Positions 19,579-28,800 of a stretch of 28,979 nucleotides of DNA are shown piece by piece; the stretch's first letter is position 1, and every line of letters begins with the position of its first letter. The notes below the pieces were generated by a model. It was not told the DNA's origin. It did no database searches and worked only from the letters and a program-made list of their open reading frames with translations. A program made the position numbers and the translations under genes. The stretch comes from Perkinsus olseni (lineage: Eukaryota; Perkinsozoa; Perkinsida), in NCBI GenBank assembly GCA_013115125.1, contig JABANN010000438.1:1-28979 (forward strand), given 5' to 3'.

Positions 19579-20816
19579 ATGCTTTCAACATCCATAGGGC
19601 TGAGCATCATCCCTCTAGCTCATGCTTGGGTGGCCGAGCAAAACGTAGAGTACCACTGCTTTGCTGGGACCGGAGCAACGGTGTTGTTACTGTCAGGCCT
19701 ACTGTGATTCGCTTTGCCGCCGTTCCCCGGCCTGTGCTGATGCTACCCACGGCACCTATTGCAACTATTGGGCGGAGGTACCCACATGCTACGGCCTGTA
19801 GGCAAAGATACTCTCATTCTAGGTTGACGTGCCAACCTCAGATACTCGCTCAATAACGATACTTGCTACGCCTCCGATTCAGACTGCCTCGGCTACCAGC
19901 CCGTCTCATGTGACGTCAGTAGCATCCCGACAGCGACCAACGAGACTCTCCCGCCCACCACGACGTGTCCCTTCACCCTACTCTGTCCAGAGGGAAACCT
20001 CACCAGCAGCTGTCAGGTTAACACAACTTCTGTCCCCGGCAACTGCTCTTGTTCTGGGCTCAACGTCACTTGCGGTCTGCACTTCAACGCCAGCACCAGC
20101 ACCTATTGCGAAGGACAGCTGGGCCCGGCCAACGTCACGAACGACAGCAATACGACCACATGTGACGGGATTGATAACTCTACTGCCTGCCTGGTCTCTT
20201 GTGTGCCAATTTTAAACTCCGTCATTAACGGTACCGAGTACCATTGTAACTGTACGGCCAACTTGTCAATTCACAACGCAACTGTTCCGCCGTCTTCTGA
20301 TGGGCAAATTCCCCCGACGACCACGACTACTCTCCCGGCAAGCACCCCTACCCTGCCCTACGGCCGCTATTGTGGGCTCCTCGGCGATGAGCTGCCGCTG
20401 GTAAGGCTCGCCTGAGGCGAGTCGCCCCTCATCGTTCTTCGATGGTTACCGGTCATCTCAGATGCTCGATTTCACGACTGTTACGGTTGACATCTACGGC
20501 GGAGATGTTTTCGCTCTCACCGGAATAGAGTAGGTCTTCGCTCGTCAGCGTGGAAATCAGACGCTCTTCAGTTTCTTCGGCCTCGACCCCAACTCCCCCG
20601 CGGGCAACACTCTCGACATCAACCTCTCCGATCCTCAATTCACCGCCATCATTGGCAGCGAGGCAGCCTTCAACCGGCAAATCTTCTCCCTCAGGTGAAC
20701 CCGTCCACGCGGCACGGAGCATCTTGCGTGCCGTTCTCAGCTACTACAGCTCAACCAACACCATTGGTGGCTTCTTTACCGCTCGACCTGTCGAGCTCTC
20801 CCCCGAAGCCTGCTAG
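19579..20816 (+). CDS. secreted Cys-rich family protein 1, hyper-glycosylated insert
   Basis: Six exons: 19579-19644, 19697-19797, 19842-20400, 20462-20529, 20572-20694 and 20741-20816. Introns are 52, 44, 61, 42 and 46 nt, all GT-AG, and the 993-nt total is in frame, giving 330 residues. Exon 1 is a signal peptide (MLSTSIGLSIIPLAHA). Exon 2 plus the start of exon 3 is the eight-Cys module (C-x3-C-x5-C-x8-C-x8-C-x2-L; C-x6-C-x7-C). Exon 3 carries a long insert absent from its paralogues, with about 15 Asn-X-Ser/Thr sequons and more than ten Cys in ~150 residues, two blocks of which look like an internal repeat. A Thr/Pro-rich linker and GRYCG---DELPL follow. Exon 4 (68 nt) and exons 5-6 are the family C-terminal domain. 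The product is probably an extracellular or surface glycoprotein of unknown function. Other frames in exon 5 are shadows. Confidence 0.85.
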
Positions 20817-20994
20817 TAATCCATAGACTAGGGCCAAACGCCTATTCATCCTCAAGTATGCATCACTATTGTATTCATCCATCCCGCTAAGTGCGGTCAA
20901 TTTTTCTTCACATGTGTGATTCACAGTAACCAGGGCCCGTCTCTTCACCTTCCCTCCGTGTTTGAGTACTATCGGGAAAGTGCTGCTCTCAGAC

Positions 20995-21910
20995 ATGCGT
21001 CTTTGTTTTCTATGGTTTTCTGCCATTTTTCACCCCTCCGTCGGCTCGATACTACCCGCCCCACTAGACGTAGGTTCGCCTAAGTCTTCCCTCCAGCACT
21101 AGTTGTCTTTGTCAGATACCATGTTTGGCAACCTGTTCTCAGCTTTACGACTGCGAGGAAAGCTTGCTAGGCACACATAGTGAGCCTCTGCTGAGCACGG
21201 AAGGGGAAGAAGCTGCGTGTTTTGGACTGTAGGTGGGTGCCTAACTGTTGTCTTCAAAGACGAAAGCTGTTTTTGCCAGGTATACGTGTAACACAGCGTA
21301 CGGCGGAGTGTGCTATCATCCGGCGGCTTCCCTGGGCTCGCCCCTGCTGTGCAGGGATGCTCCTTTAGAAATTGATTTCACTAAAGCTCCGTCCGAAAGT
21401 AGGCTCGGCGTCTGTTTTGGGTCGTTGAGCGCTGGTTCGATTTCTTCCTTCATTCACATGTACTGCAGGAGAGCCCCTGGTCAAGGCCTTTCCAATCGGG
21501 GAGTACTGCGGTGGCTCGACTGAACTCCCACCGGACGCCGAAGTTGTATCAGCCTTCTGTTGGGCACGATTGCATTGGTTGTCTGTTTCAGATCATCAAC
21601 GTTCGTCGGTCGGCTATATTCGACATCATCATTCCGCGGTATTTTTCAATAACAGGGATTCGGTAGGCACTCCCAGCTCACAGGTTCGATCCCACCGACC
21701 GTCATTTTCAGCTTGTACGACATTGACGAAGGCTACCCCTATGGCAACATGGTGTACGACCTCTCTCACCATCGAATCCAGTCCATGTTTGGCGAGATCC
21801 TCCGAAAGAACCCAGGCTACGTCCGCTTCACCTACCACCCGAGGTTGGAGACGATAACAGCGCATCTTGGGCACCTACCCCTGCACGTTTCCCGGTACCT
21901 CTGTCTGTGA
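20995..21910 (+). CDS. secreted Cys-rich family protein 2, with two module cysteines missing
   Basis: Six exons: 20995-21069, 21116-21228, 21280-21398, 21469-21545, 21592-21662 and 21712-21910. Introns are 46, 51, 70, 46 and 49 nt. The 654-nt total is in frame, giving 217 residues. The 5' end is a signal peptide; CTCTCAG ends 2 nt before the ATG, as a trans-splice acceptor would. The module has C1-C3 and C5 (ending ACFGL) but lacks C4. In exon 3 it has C6 and C8 but lacks C7, with one extra Cys upstream. GEYCG---ELPP marks the family boundary motif. The C-terminal exon has D-x2-x2-P-x-GN---DLS, aligning with protein 1 (LDPNSPAGN---INLS). The intron phase order (0,2,1,0,2) equals that of protein 4. 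Function unknown. Confidence 0.8.
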
Positions 21911-22173
21911 GAGTGACGTTCTGTTCGAGGCATCGACGGCCCGCTTCTCTGTTGTACTGTCGTGATCGGCTCAACGCATGCCTCTGTTGCAGTTTGCTCG
22001 TGACTGAGTTGTTCAGCCGGAGTACTTCAAACGGCTCCATGGAGGCAAAATTGAATACTCTACATATTAGTGGTGCAAGTTTTCAAAATGAGTTAGCCGG
22101 GTTGTACCTGCTCAATTTAGATTGATAGCCATACGAATCATGATCAGTATTTCCATTTCACCCCGTTGGGCTC

Positions 22174-23063
22174 ATGCTCTGTTCCCCTTCGCTGTTCGCC
22201 CTCCTGCTGGCCCCCCTCGCTGTTGGCGATGTGCTCGATGTAGGTTGACGGCTCAGTCCATTCGGGCGCAGTGCTGTTGTCAGTACGCTTGCGAGGCTGT
22301 TTGCGAAGAAGTGGCTGAATGTGCCACGAAGGGCACCTACTGCAAGAGCTGGCATGAGCCCAAGGCATGCTTCGGCCTGTAGGTCTTTCGCTATCTTGGG
22401 TACCATCATTCTCTCTGAACAGATATTGGTCCGGAGGAGGCAAGATGTGTTATCAGCCGACCGATCCGTACTGCCCTGCTGAGTACCCCGTCCTCTGCGA
22501 AGAAGTGGCCCCGTTTGCCCCTCGGGAGGGTGATGATGCGACTTCTGCCGCTTCGACAGCGCCGAGGTCGACTACAATATTCGAGAAAATGATGTGGGTA
22601 AAGACCACCACTACTACCAGACTGCAAACTACTACCACTCCTCGCCCAACTGAGCCGCCGAGCACTACTAACGATTTCTATGGCGCCATGGATGGTGCAG
22701 CAGCAGCTGCAGCCATGGTCGCAGGGGAGACTGCGTCTTCGGAGGAGCCTCAAGGTCGCTACTGCGGCTTCCTTGGCGAGTTCATCCCTCTGGTAAGCTG
22801 ACAACCTCATCGTACTCGGCGTGCTATCTCGGTATTCTCAGTCGATGTACTTCAACGACGAGACTTTCGACATGGCAGGAGTCTCAGAGAATGATATCGA
22901 GGGCATCCCGTACGCCTTCTCGCCTCCGCTCCCACCACCTGGTGAATCTTCTAGTTACTCGCTGAGCGCCAGTGGCTGCATCATCCCGGATTATCAGTAC
23001 CCGCCTTTTGCTGAAGTCCTGAGTGCATCGGGCGGCGAGAGGAACCCCTTCTACGTTGTGTAG
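22174..23063 (+). CDS. secreted Cys-rich family protein 3, Thr-rich linker
   Basis: Five exons: 22174-22239, 22284-22378, 22423-22792, 22842-22909 and 22955-23063. Introns are 44, 44, 49 and 45 nt. The 708-nt total is in frame, giving 235 residues. Signal peptide MLCSPSLFALLLAPLAVG. The module is complete: C-x3-C-x5-C-x6-C-x8-CFGL, then C-x7-C-x7-C (CEE). A ~90-residue Thr/Pro/Ala-rich linker (TTTTT, TTTTPRPTEPP) is likely O-glycosylated. GRYCGFLGEFIPL precedes the 68-nt exon (MYFNDETFDMAG...IEGI). The last exon ends NPFYVV. The 45-nt last intron has no stop in frame, so a retained form would be 250 residues. An upstream ATG at 22140 leads into the module by ignoring intron 1, but lacks a signal peptide. 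Its 3' half is duplicated at 26751. Confidence 0.85.
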
Positions 23064-23362
23064 TCTCGGTCAATGTCCTCCTGCGCCGCGCTACGCCTCT
23101 TGTTAGGTATGACTCTTCCAAGGGGGAGATACGAGGCACAGTGCAAGGAGCCAAGATCATCGCTACCCCTTGCTGATACCCTCATCAGCTATTCATTTCA
23201 TTATATATCACGTTATCAAAGTATAAAGTTTGCTCGGCAATTCAATCGTTATTCATCATCATCCGCAATCAGCGGCCACACCAAGAAGTCATTTCGGGAT
23301 CCCCTCGATGTTGAGTAGTCAATAGCCCCCGCCCTCGATGACCCCGTCGCATCTTTACCCTC

Positions 23363-24152
23363 ATGCTTCGCCCCTTCCGCTGGTTGTTGGTTGGGTTAAC
23401 GTTTCCGGCAACAGCTTTAAAGCACCCGCTAGACGTACGCCTGCTGTTGTCCCGATTATCCTTTCAAGTTTTGCAGGTCAACTGCCGGGCCATATGCCAG
23501 AAGACACCTGCTTGTCGGGACGGTTTCACATCGTATTGTAAATGGTGGCAGCGGGAGGCCGTCTGCTTCGGACTGTAGCTTGAGTGTTGTAGTGCATTCT
23601 GAGAATCATCGCAGATACTGGATGGAGCCTGGCGAGGCGTGTTTCCAGCCCCGGGAGTCCTCCTGTCTGGAAGGGCTGCCAGTTCGGTGCGCCGACTCTG
23701 TCGGAGGTCAAGGTGAGGGTCTTCTGCTCTCCTGGAAGTACCATCGGGTCTGTCCGCAGGTCCTGGTCCCGTCGCCGCCTCGGAGGAGGATCAGGTTTCA
23801 TCGGCGACGCATCCAGTTGTTACCGATGTTGCTCTTGAAGGGAAGTACTGCGGCACCATCGCCATGATGTTACCTCTGGTGAGGTACCGCGGTGTAGGGA
23901 GTCGTTGAGAGGCGCTTTCAGACACTGCAACTTGCCGGGGATTCATTTGACGTCAGCAGCCCTCATCTACAGTCCGTCAGCGGTGTACCGTATGTCACTG
24001 TTGATGCTCTGGAATCTTGCAAAAGTTATCGTAGGTTTACATCGAGAGGCTCGAATGGTGGTCATATCGATATTACCATTGACCACCACTACCCACCGCT
24101 GGTAGAGGCGTACGGCCCTTTCGAGGGAAAGAGTAGCCTCAATTTCAAGTAA
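23363..24152 (+). CDS. secreted Cys-rich family protein 4, short form
   Basis: Six exons: 23363-23434, 23477-23574, 23615-23712, 23760-23878, 23922-23989 and 24035-24152. Introns are 42, 40, 47, 43 and 45 nt. The 573-nt total is in frame, giving 190 residues. Signal peptide from MLRPFRWLLVGLTFPATA. The module is complete: C-x3-C-x5-C-x7-C-x8-CFGL, then C-x7-C-x7-C. The boundary motif is GKYCG---MMLPL; exon 5 is 68 nt with SFD and G-V-P. The final exon carries NGGHIDITIDHHYPPLVEAY, matching YPPFAEV in protein 3. Introns 1 and 5 are multiples of three without in-frame stops, so retention would insert 14 or 15 residues without breaking the frame. Function unknown. Confidence 0.85.
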
Positions 24153-24311
24153 GATGGTGACGCTCTTCTGCGCTATTAGCGTAGTTATTCTCCCGCACAG
24201 GTTCAATCCAGTCACTCGGGAAATCTACGGAACGGCATATGGCCTCCCTTCCGCCTTCCGTCCGTGTTGATGTCACTTTCATTTTTGTACTTCTGCATTC
24301 ACAAATTATAA

Positions 24312-24638
24312 AGTCTGTTCGCAGCCGCAGCAATTAGTCGGGTCGCCCAACATCTCCATACCAAGAACGATGGTGGGACTGTCAATGTTTCAATTAATCC
24401 GACTTTCTTGAGTTGCGGACAGTTGGGAATTCGGCCGGGTACACCTCATCCGTACATACAACCTGAGGACCTCGAGAGAGGCACCGGCCCTGGCAAGCTG
24501 ATAATCGCCTTAATCTCGCCAGGCCATGGTCAACCCAAGTTAGTTGTGAGGCTGGACATGTGGGGCTCGCTCCAGCAGTACCACATTACACATCTCACCC
24601 TTGCACGGGGTTCTGACAGTCTACCGTCGTGCAGTTAG
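24312..24638 (+). pseudogene. orphan C-terminal exon related to the secreted family
   Basis: Open frame of ~108 codons without a good ATG. It contains KNDGGTVNVSINPTFLSCGQ, which resembles the final-exon core of protein 4 (NGGHIDITIDHHYPP) and protein 1 (GNTLDINLSDPQF). It continues for ~70 residues (IRPGTPHPYIQPEDL, GKLIIALISPGHGQPKLVV) with no counterpart in those genes. No module exon lies between 24152 and here. It may be the remnant last exon of a lost family member, or an alternative 3' exon of protein 4. A more decayed copy is at 27115. Confidence 0.45.
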
Positions 24639-24725
24639 GCATAGAGTCAGTCGCGAAGTTGTGTAGGACCGACTAGCATATCGCCAGTCATGGGTGGCAG
24701 GGACGCTGCCGCTCATGCAGATGCT

Positions 24726-25590
24726 GTGCGAGGACACTCGTGACTCGTCAGCATCGCCGCGATTGTACTCAGCGGATTTGTGAGGAGTAGGCTTCTAGCC
24801 TGAGAAGGAGTCTGCACTTCAGGCAAGCTGCCCTTCTTATCACCCCTCCCTGAATTAAGTGGGGTTTCGGGGCCACCAGGGGGCTGACTGAGTGTTGCCC
24901 TTCCGCTGACGTTCATAGTCGATAATAACGGCTCGACACGAGATAAACGAAGTGAGCAAAATCTTTGAACCAGCGTACTGTTCATCGGATAAGCTGCGCA
25001 CGTAAGCACGAGGAGCGATTAAGGCGTAACTGACGCCCGCGAGTGCACCGAGAGCACACGACTTGATTCGCCCACTGAGGAGAGAGCCGCCTCCTCCTAT
25101 GGTAGTCATGGCCGTCAACTGCGCTACGAAATGATGCGTCACGGTCATTATAGACAATGATTACGCGGGCGTCACCGCTAGCAGGTTGGGTTAACTGGAC
25201 TAATAAGGTCTCCAACGTGTCTCAACACTTCGGCTTAAGCTCCGTCCGACCAGAGGTTGAGCTGTCACCCTCTACTAAAGGGTCTCTAGCCCCCAGTACG
25301 GGTATGAGAAAGAACCCTTGATGGTATGGTCACACTGAGGAAGGTGACAGCTCGAAGGGGGACAGGGACGAGGTCCGCCGCCAAAACGGCCTCTTCCGAT
25401 GCGGCATGCCGTAACAACAGCTCTTAGGAAACCGTGTGGACGCCGTTGACTAGCCTTGAGGGTAGTCGCGGATAGAAATATCGGAAAACCTATCCGGGGA
25501 GAGAGAAGAGGACAGATTAGCGCCGTACCCGCAAGTTTTCCGCGGAGACAAGTTTTCGCCGGGAAGTGCATGCGTACCAACCTTAGGCTG
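24726..25590. repeat. ~860-bp dispersed repeat, copy 1
   Basis: Aligns in direct orientation with 27757-28612, roughly 80-90 percent identical by eye with many short indels. Shared blocks include GTGGGGTTTCGGGGCCACCA, ACTGTTCATCGGATAAGCTG and CTCGAAGGGGGACAGGG. It lacks a long open frame, terminal inverted repeats or a recognisable polymerase. SOD C begins about 65 bp after its end. Similar GGAAGTGCATGCGTGC words lie before SOD B (~17281) and in part before SOD A (~7901), so the repeat end may be an old upstream region of SOD genes. Confidence 0.8.
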
Positions 25591-25656
25591 GAGTGAGACC
25601 TCCCTAGGCCAACCGCCGGAACCTTCGCTTCTGCATTACTGACAGTTCACGCACAG

Positions 25657-26520
25657 ATGCCTTCCTGTACCATGATGCTTCTCGTGACTATCGGCTTTCT
25701 CCCCTTCGTCGCAGCCCAGCTACCTGGGAACGCATGTGACGATCTTTGCAGCCTTATCCCCGGATGCACTTTCAAGGGCTCTTATTGCAAAGACTATAAA
25801 TCGCCGCCTCACGTATGCCAAGATCTGTGAGGGCACATCTCAAGGATGGCCACTACGAATCCCGTCGCGCTTCAGGTATTTTATTAAGACGGCCGACAGC
25901 GCGAACGCGACTCCATGCTCGGTGGCCTTCCAGAAGAACTGCCACGAATACTACCCGGTACGTTGTGATGACGTCCTACCATGTAAGGGGTACTCCAAGG
26001 GGTGTTCGAATCCGTACTCCTCTCAGTCGACAGAAAAGGCCCAAGATTCCCTATCAAAGCTTCGGCCAAGCTCGAGCCTCAGGGCAGCGGAAGTCAGGTC
26101 CGCGGTACATTTTACTTCGAGCAGGAGAGCCACGCAAAAACCAAGATAAGCTACGATGTATACAACTTGGAGCCGTTCGCCCAGCATGGTGTGCACGTTC
26201 ACGAGTTCTCCGACTTCTCCAACGGTTGCACCTCCACCGGGGGACACTACAACCCTTTCTACAAGTTCCACGGTGACCGTTTGAATATGACAGTCAGGCA
26301 CGTTGGTGACATGGGCAACATCAAAGCCGATGCATCAGGCAGGGCGAGGGGCTCCTTCTACGACAGTCTTATCCTGCTCTTTGGTCCGACATCATCCCTC
26401 ACTCGGTCGGTCGTGCTACACGCCAATCAGGATGATCTAGGCCTGGGTGGTAACCCGGGTTCGAGGGCTACGGGTAACTCTGGTGCTCGTCTGGTCTGCG
26501 GGAAGATTGCGAGTGACTAA
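25657..26520 (+). CDS. secreted Cys-rich/Cu-Zn SOD fusion C, intact active site
   Basis: Exons 25657-25826, 25876-25982 and 26027-26520 (introns 49 and 44 nt) give 256 residues. Three in-frame ATGs (25657, 25672, 25675) precede the hydrophobic core TIGFLPFVAAQ; the later two match the paralogues better. An AG lies directly before the first ATG. The module is C27, C31, C37, C44, C54, then C71, C79, C87. SOD ligands: H149, H151, H166, H174, H183, D186, H224; Arg R247; disulfide C160/C250. It ends shortly after the final Cys (CGKIASD). It should be an active extracellular Cu/Zn SOD. It sits between the two copies of the ~860-bp repeat, and keeps the same intron phases as A and B. Confidence 0.94.
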
Positions 26521-26750
26521 CAAGCTACCGTTATAAGAATTTTTAAAATCTGGCGGAAGTGGAGTGTTATGAATGCCGTCTCCAGGCCGAGCGGCTGCTC
26601 CAGCGGCGTCGTTGGTTTCATCTGTTAGCTTAAGCTTTTTCTCTGAGTAATACCCAGAGTTGTCGGTGTTTGTGGTGAATACTCCAGAAAGTACTCAGTG
26701 TGGGCTTCGGGTTCGTGATGAGATCGTGGAAACAATATCCTTGGGGTCCC

Positions 26751-27082
26751 TCGCTACTGCGGCTTCCTCGGCGAATTCATCCCTCTGCTAAGTTGACAAC
26801 CTCATCGTACTCGGCATGCTATCTCGGTATTCTCAGTCGATGTACTTCAACGACGAGACTTTCGACATGGCAGGAGTCTCAGATAATGACATCGAGGGCA
26901 TACCGTACGCCTTCTTGCATGTTTCCCACCAGGTGGTGAATCTATTAGTTACACGCTCAGCGCCAGTGGCTGCATCATCCCGAATTGTCAGTCACGATGC
27001 ACTCAGAACTTCGGGAGAAGACGGATACTGACAGTCAGTATCCGCATCGGGCGGCAAAAGGAACCCCTTTCCCGTTGTGTAG
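26751..27082 (+). pseudogene. 3' fragment duplicate of secreted family protein 3
   Basis: Begins abruptly at the YCGFLGEFIPL end of exon 3 and runs through exons 4-5 of protein 3, with very high identity for the first ~190 bp (compare 22756-22950). It lacks signal peptide and Cys module. The splice donor after IPL is CT instead of GT, and small indels disturb the intron-4/exon-5 region. About 50 bp near 26990-27044 are rearranged by an inverted copy. The terminal CCGTTGTGTAG is kept. It is clearly non-functional as a family member. Confidence 0.85.
27022..27044. repeat. 11-bp perfect hairpin from a micro-inversion
   Basis: CGGATACTGAC, one base, then GTCAGTATCCG. The left arm ends an inverted copy of the adjoining exon-5 text, and the right arm is the original orientation. 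It is therefore a rearrangement scar, not a designed site. Confidence 0.85.
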
Positions 27083-27114
27083 TTCCAAAACAAGGTTAAT
27101 AATCGAAGCTTAGC

Positions 27115-27484
27115 GATTCATCGAGTGGCCCAACATCTATATACCTAAAGATGGTAAAACTGTCCATGTTGCTATTGCGGTCAGTTGGGAACTCGACCGG
27201 AGGCATCCCCGCCTGCCTTGTACATTCTTTTCGGAGAAGCGGCTTGTCACAAGCCCGAGGGAGGTACCGACCTTGGCAAGCGGGTAACCGTCATGATAAC
27301 GCTAGCTCATAGCCAACCCAAGTTAGTCGTGGCAGGTCAAGACGCGAAAAACGTTCAGGTGTTGAACATACCGGAGGCCGTCAGACAGGCGAAACACACA
27401 ACTGCACAACAAGGAATGTACATGCTAGAAACTAGGCCACAGGCTCGATACCAGTCTGCTGAAGATGAAGGAAATCGAAGTTAA
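27115..27484 (+). pseudogene. decayed copy of the orphan exon at 24312
   Basis: Shares with 24340-24570 the blocks GTGGCCCAACATCT, GCGGTCAGTTGGGAA, GACCTTGGCAAG-like text and CCAACCCAAGTTAGT. Stops interrupt the part corresponding to KNDGGTVNVSINP. It follows the protein 3 fragment within 40 bp. This order implies that the segment equivalent to protein 4 was lost from the duplicated unit. Confidence 0.6.
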
Positions 27485-27756
27485 CCACAATTCGCAGAGT
27501 GCTCTTGGAGGCCTATGCCCAGCTCTGCGTACGTGCACTTCCGTCGCTTGTTTGATCCTTGCTTGATGAGGAATGATCGGATAGTGCTGTGTTGAACGCG
27601 TCAAGCACTCAGCGTAAGATGGTGAACACGACGCGTTATCTCGTTAGCGTTCGTGTTATCGCGTTTCACGCGTGCGTTATGGCCCGTGGCCGACAGCCAT
27701 ATCACCAGGCATAGGACGCGTGGCATCCCTCGTCAACTCCACCAGTGTGATGAATT

Positions 27757-28612
27757 CACGAAGACACGCGTGACTTCTCAGCATCATGGCGATTTTACCT
27801 TGTGAATTGGTGACGCCTGAGAAGGAGCCTGCACTCCAAGCCTGCTGTCTTTCTTATCACCCCTTCCTGAATCAAGTGGGGTTTCGGGGCCACCAAGGGA
27901 CTGACCAAGTGTTGCCCTTCCGCTAACATTCATAATATGAACTTCGTAGTCGGCACGACATAGAACGAAGTGGACAAAATCATCGAACCAGCGTACTGTT
28001 CATCGGATAAGCTGTGCAGTGCACAGTGTGCGCGTAAGCACGAGGAGCGACTGAGGCGAAACTGACGCCCGTGAGTGCACAGAGAGCACATGAGTTGATT
28101 CGCTCACTGAGGAGAGAGCCTTCGCCTCCTATGGTAGTCATGCCAGCCAACTGCGACAGCCTCACGGTGATTGTGGACAACTAATACCCGGGTGTCACCG
28201 GTGGTAGGTCGAGCCAAATGGACAGAATAAAACCCCTATGCATCCTAACAATTCGGCTTGAGCCCCGTCAGACGCTCGGAGGGGAGTTCGAGCTATTTTC
28301 CTCTAGCTCCTAGGATAGATATTAGAAAGAGCACTTGAGGGTACGGACACACTGAGGATGCTGACGACTCGAAGGGGGACAGGGGGAGGTGCGCCGCCAA
28401 GCCGGTCCTTATCGATAGAAAATGCCGTAACAACAGCCCTTAGAGAACTGCATGGACGCTGGAGAACCTGCCTTGGGCGTGGTCGCTGGTAAGGATATCA
28501 CGAAGCCTTTTCGGGGAGGGAGGAGTACTCCGATGGCGCCGCCTCCGCAAGCCTTCAACAGAGACAACTTCCGCACGGCCTTCCCATCGGGAAGTGTATG
28601 CGTGCCAAGATT
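27757..28612. repeat. ~860-bp dispersed repeat, copy 2
   Basis: Direct-orientation partner of 24726-25590. It contains an extra short GTGCAGTGCACAGTGTGC insertion near 28015 and many small differences. No SOD gene follows it within the window. About 135 bp further on lies the second copy of the 55-bp repeat seen at 6903. Confidence 0.8.
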
Positions 28613-28746
28613 ACGTCAGTGCACTATCGTAATCACGTAGTGACGGCTATAGGCTATGTAGCAGCTTCCACCGACTCGAGTATTCCTCAGCTGTTAGACT
28701 ATCATTGCTGCAGTTGCCTTGACTGCTTCTGCTCATCATTAGTCTC

Positions 28747-28800
28747 AGATAACCGTCTGACCTCATTCTGCGCCTTGCACTCGCGTGCGCGAGTATGCGT
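28747..28800. repeat. short dispersed repeat, copy 2
   Basis: Partner of 6903-6957 with a handful of substitutions, again in the direct orientation. The remaining ~180 bp to the window end show no gene I can support. Confidence 0.6.

Noticed and set aside
20529-20571. In-frame stop after the 68-nt exon of family protein 1, suggesting a pseudogene
   Set aside because: A 42-nt GT-AG intron at the same phase-2 position as in proteins 2-4 removes it and restores an exact reading frame.
20550-20816. Ser/Pro-rich 88-codon frame
   Set aside because: It reads through a clear 46-nt intron and is a frame shadow of exon 5, whose own frame has strong C-ending codon bias and homology to protein 2.
22122-22382. 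Longer N-terminus for family protein 3 without intron 1
   Set aside because: It replaces a good signal peptide with a basic non-signal sequence, whereas a 44-nt intron joins the signal exon to the Cys exon at phase 0 as in the paralogues.
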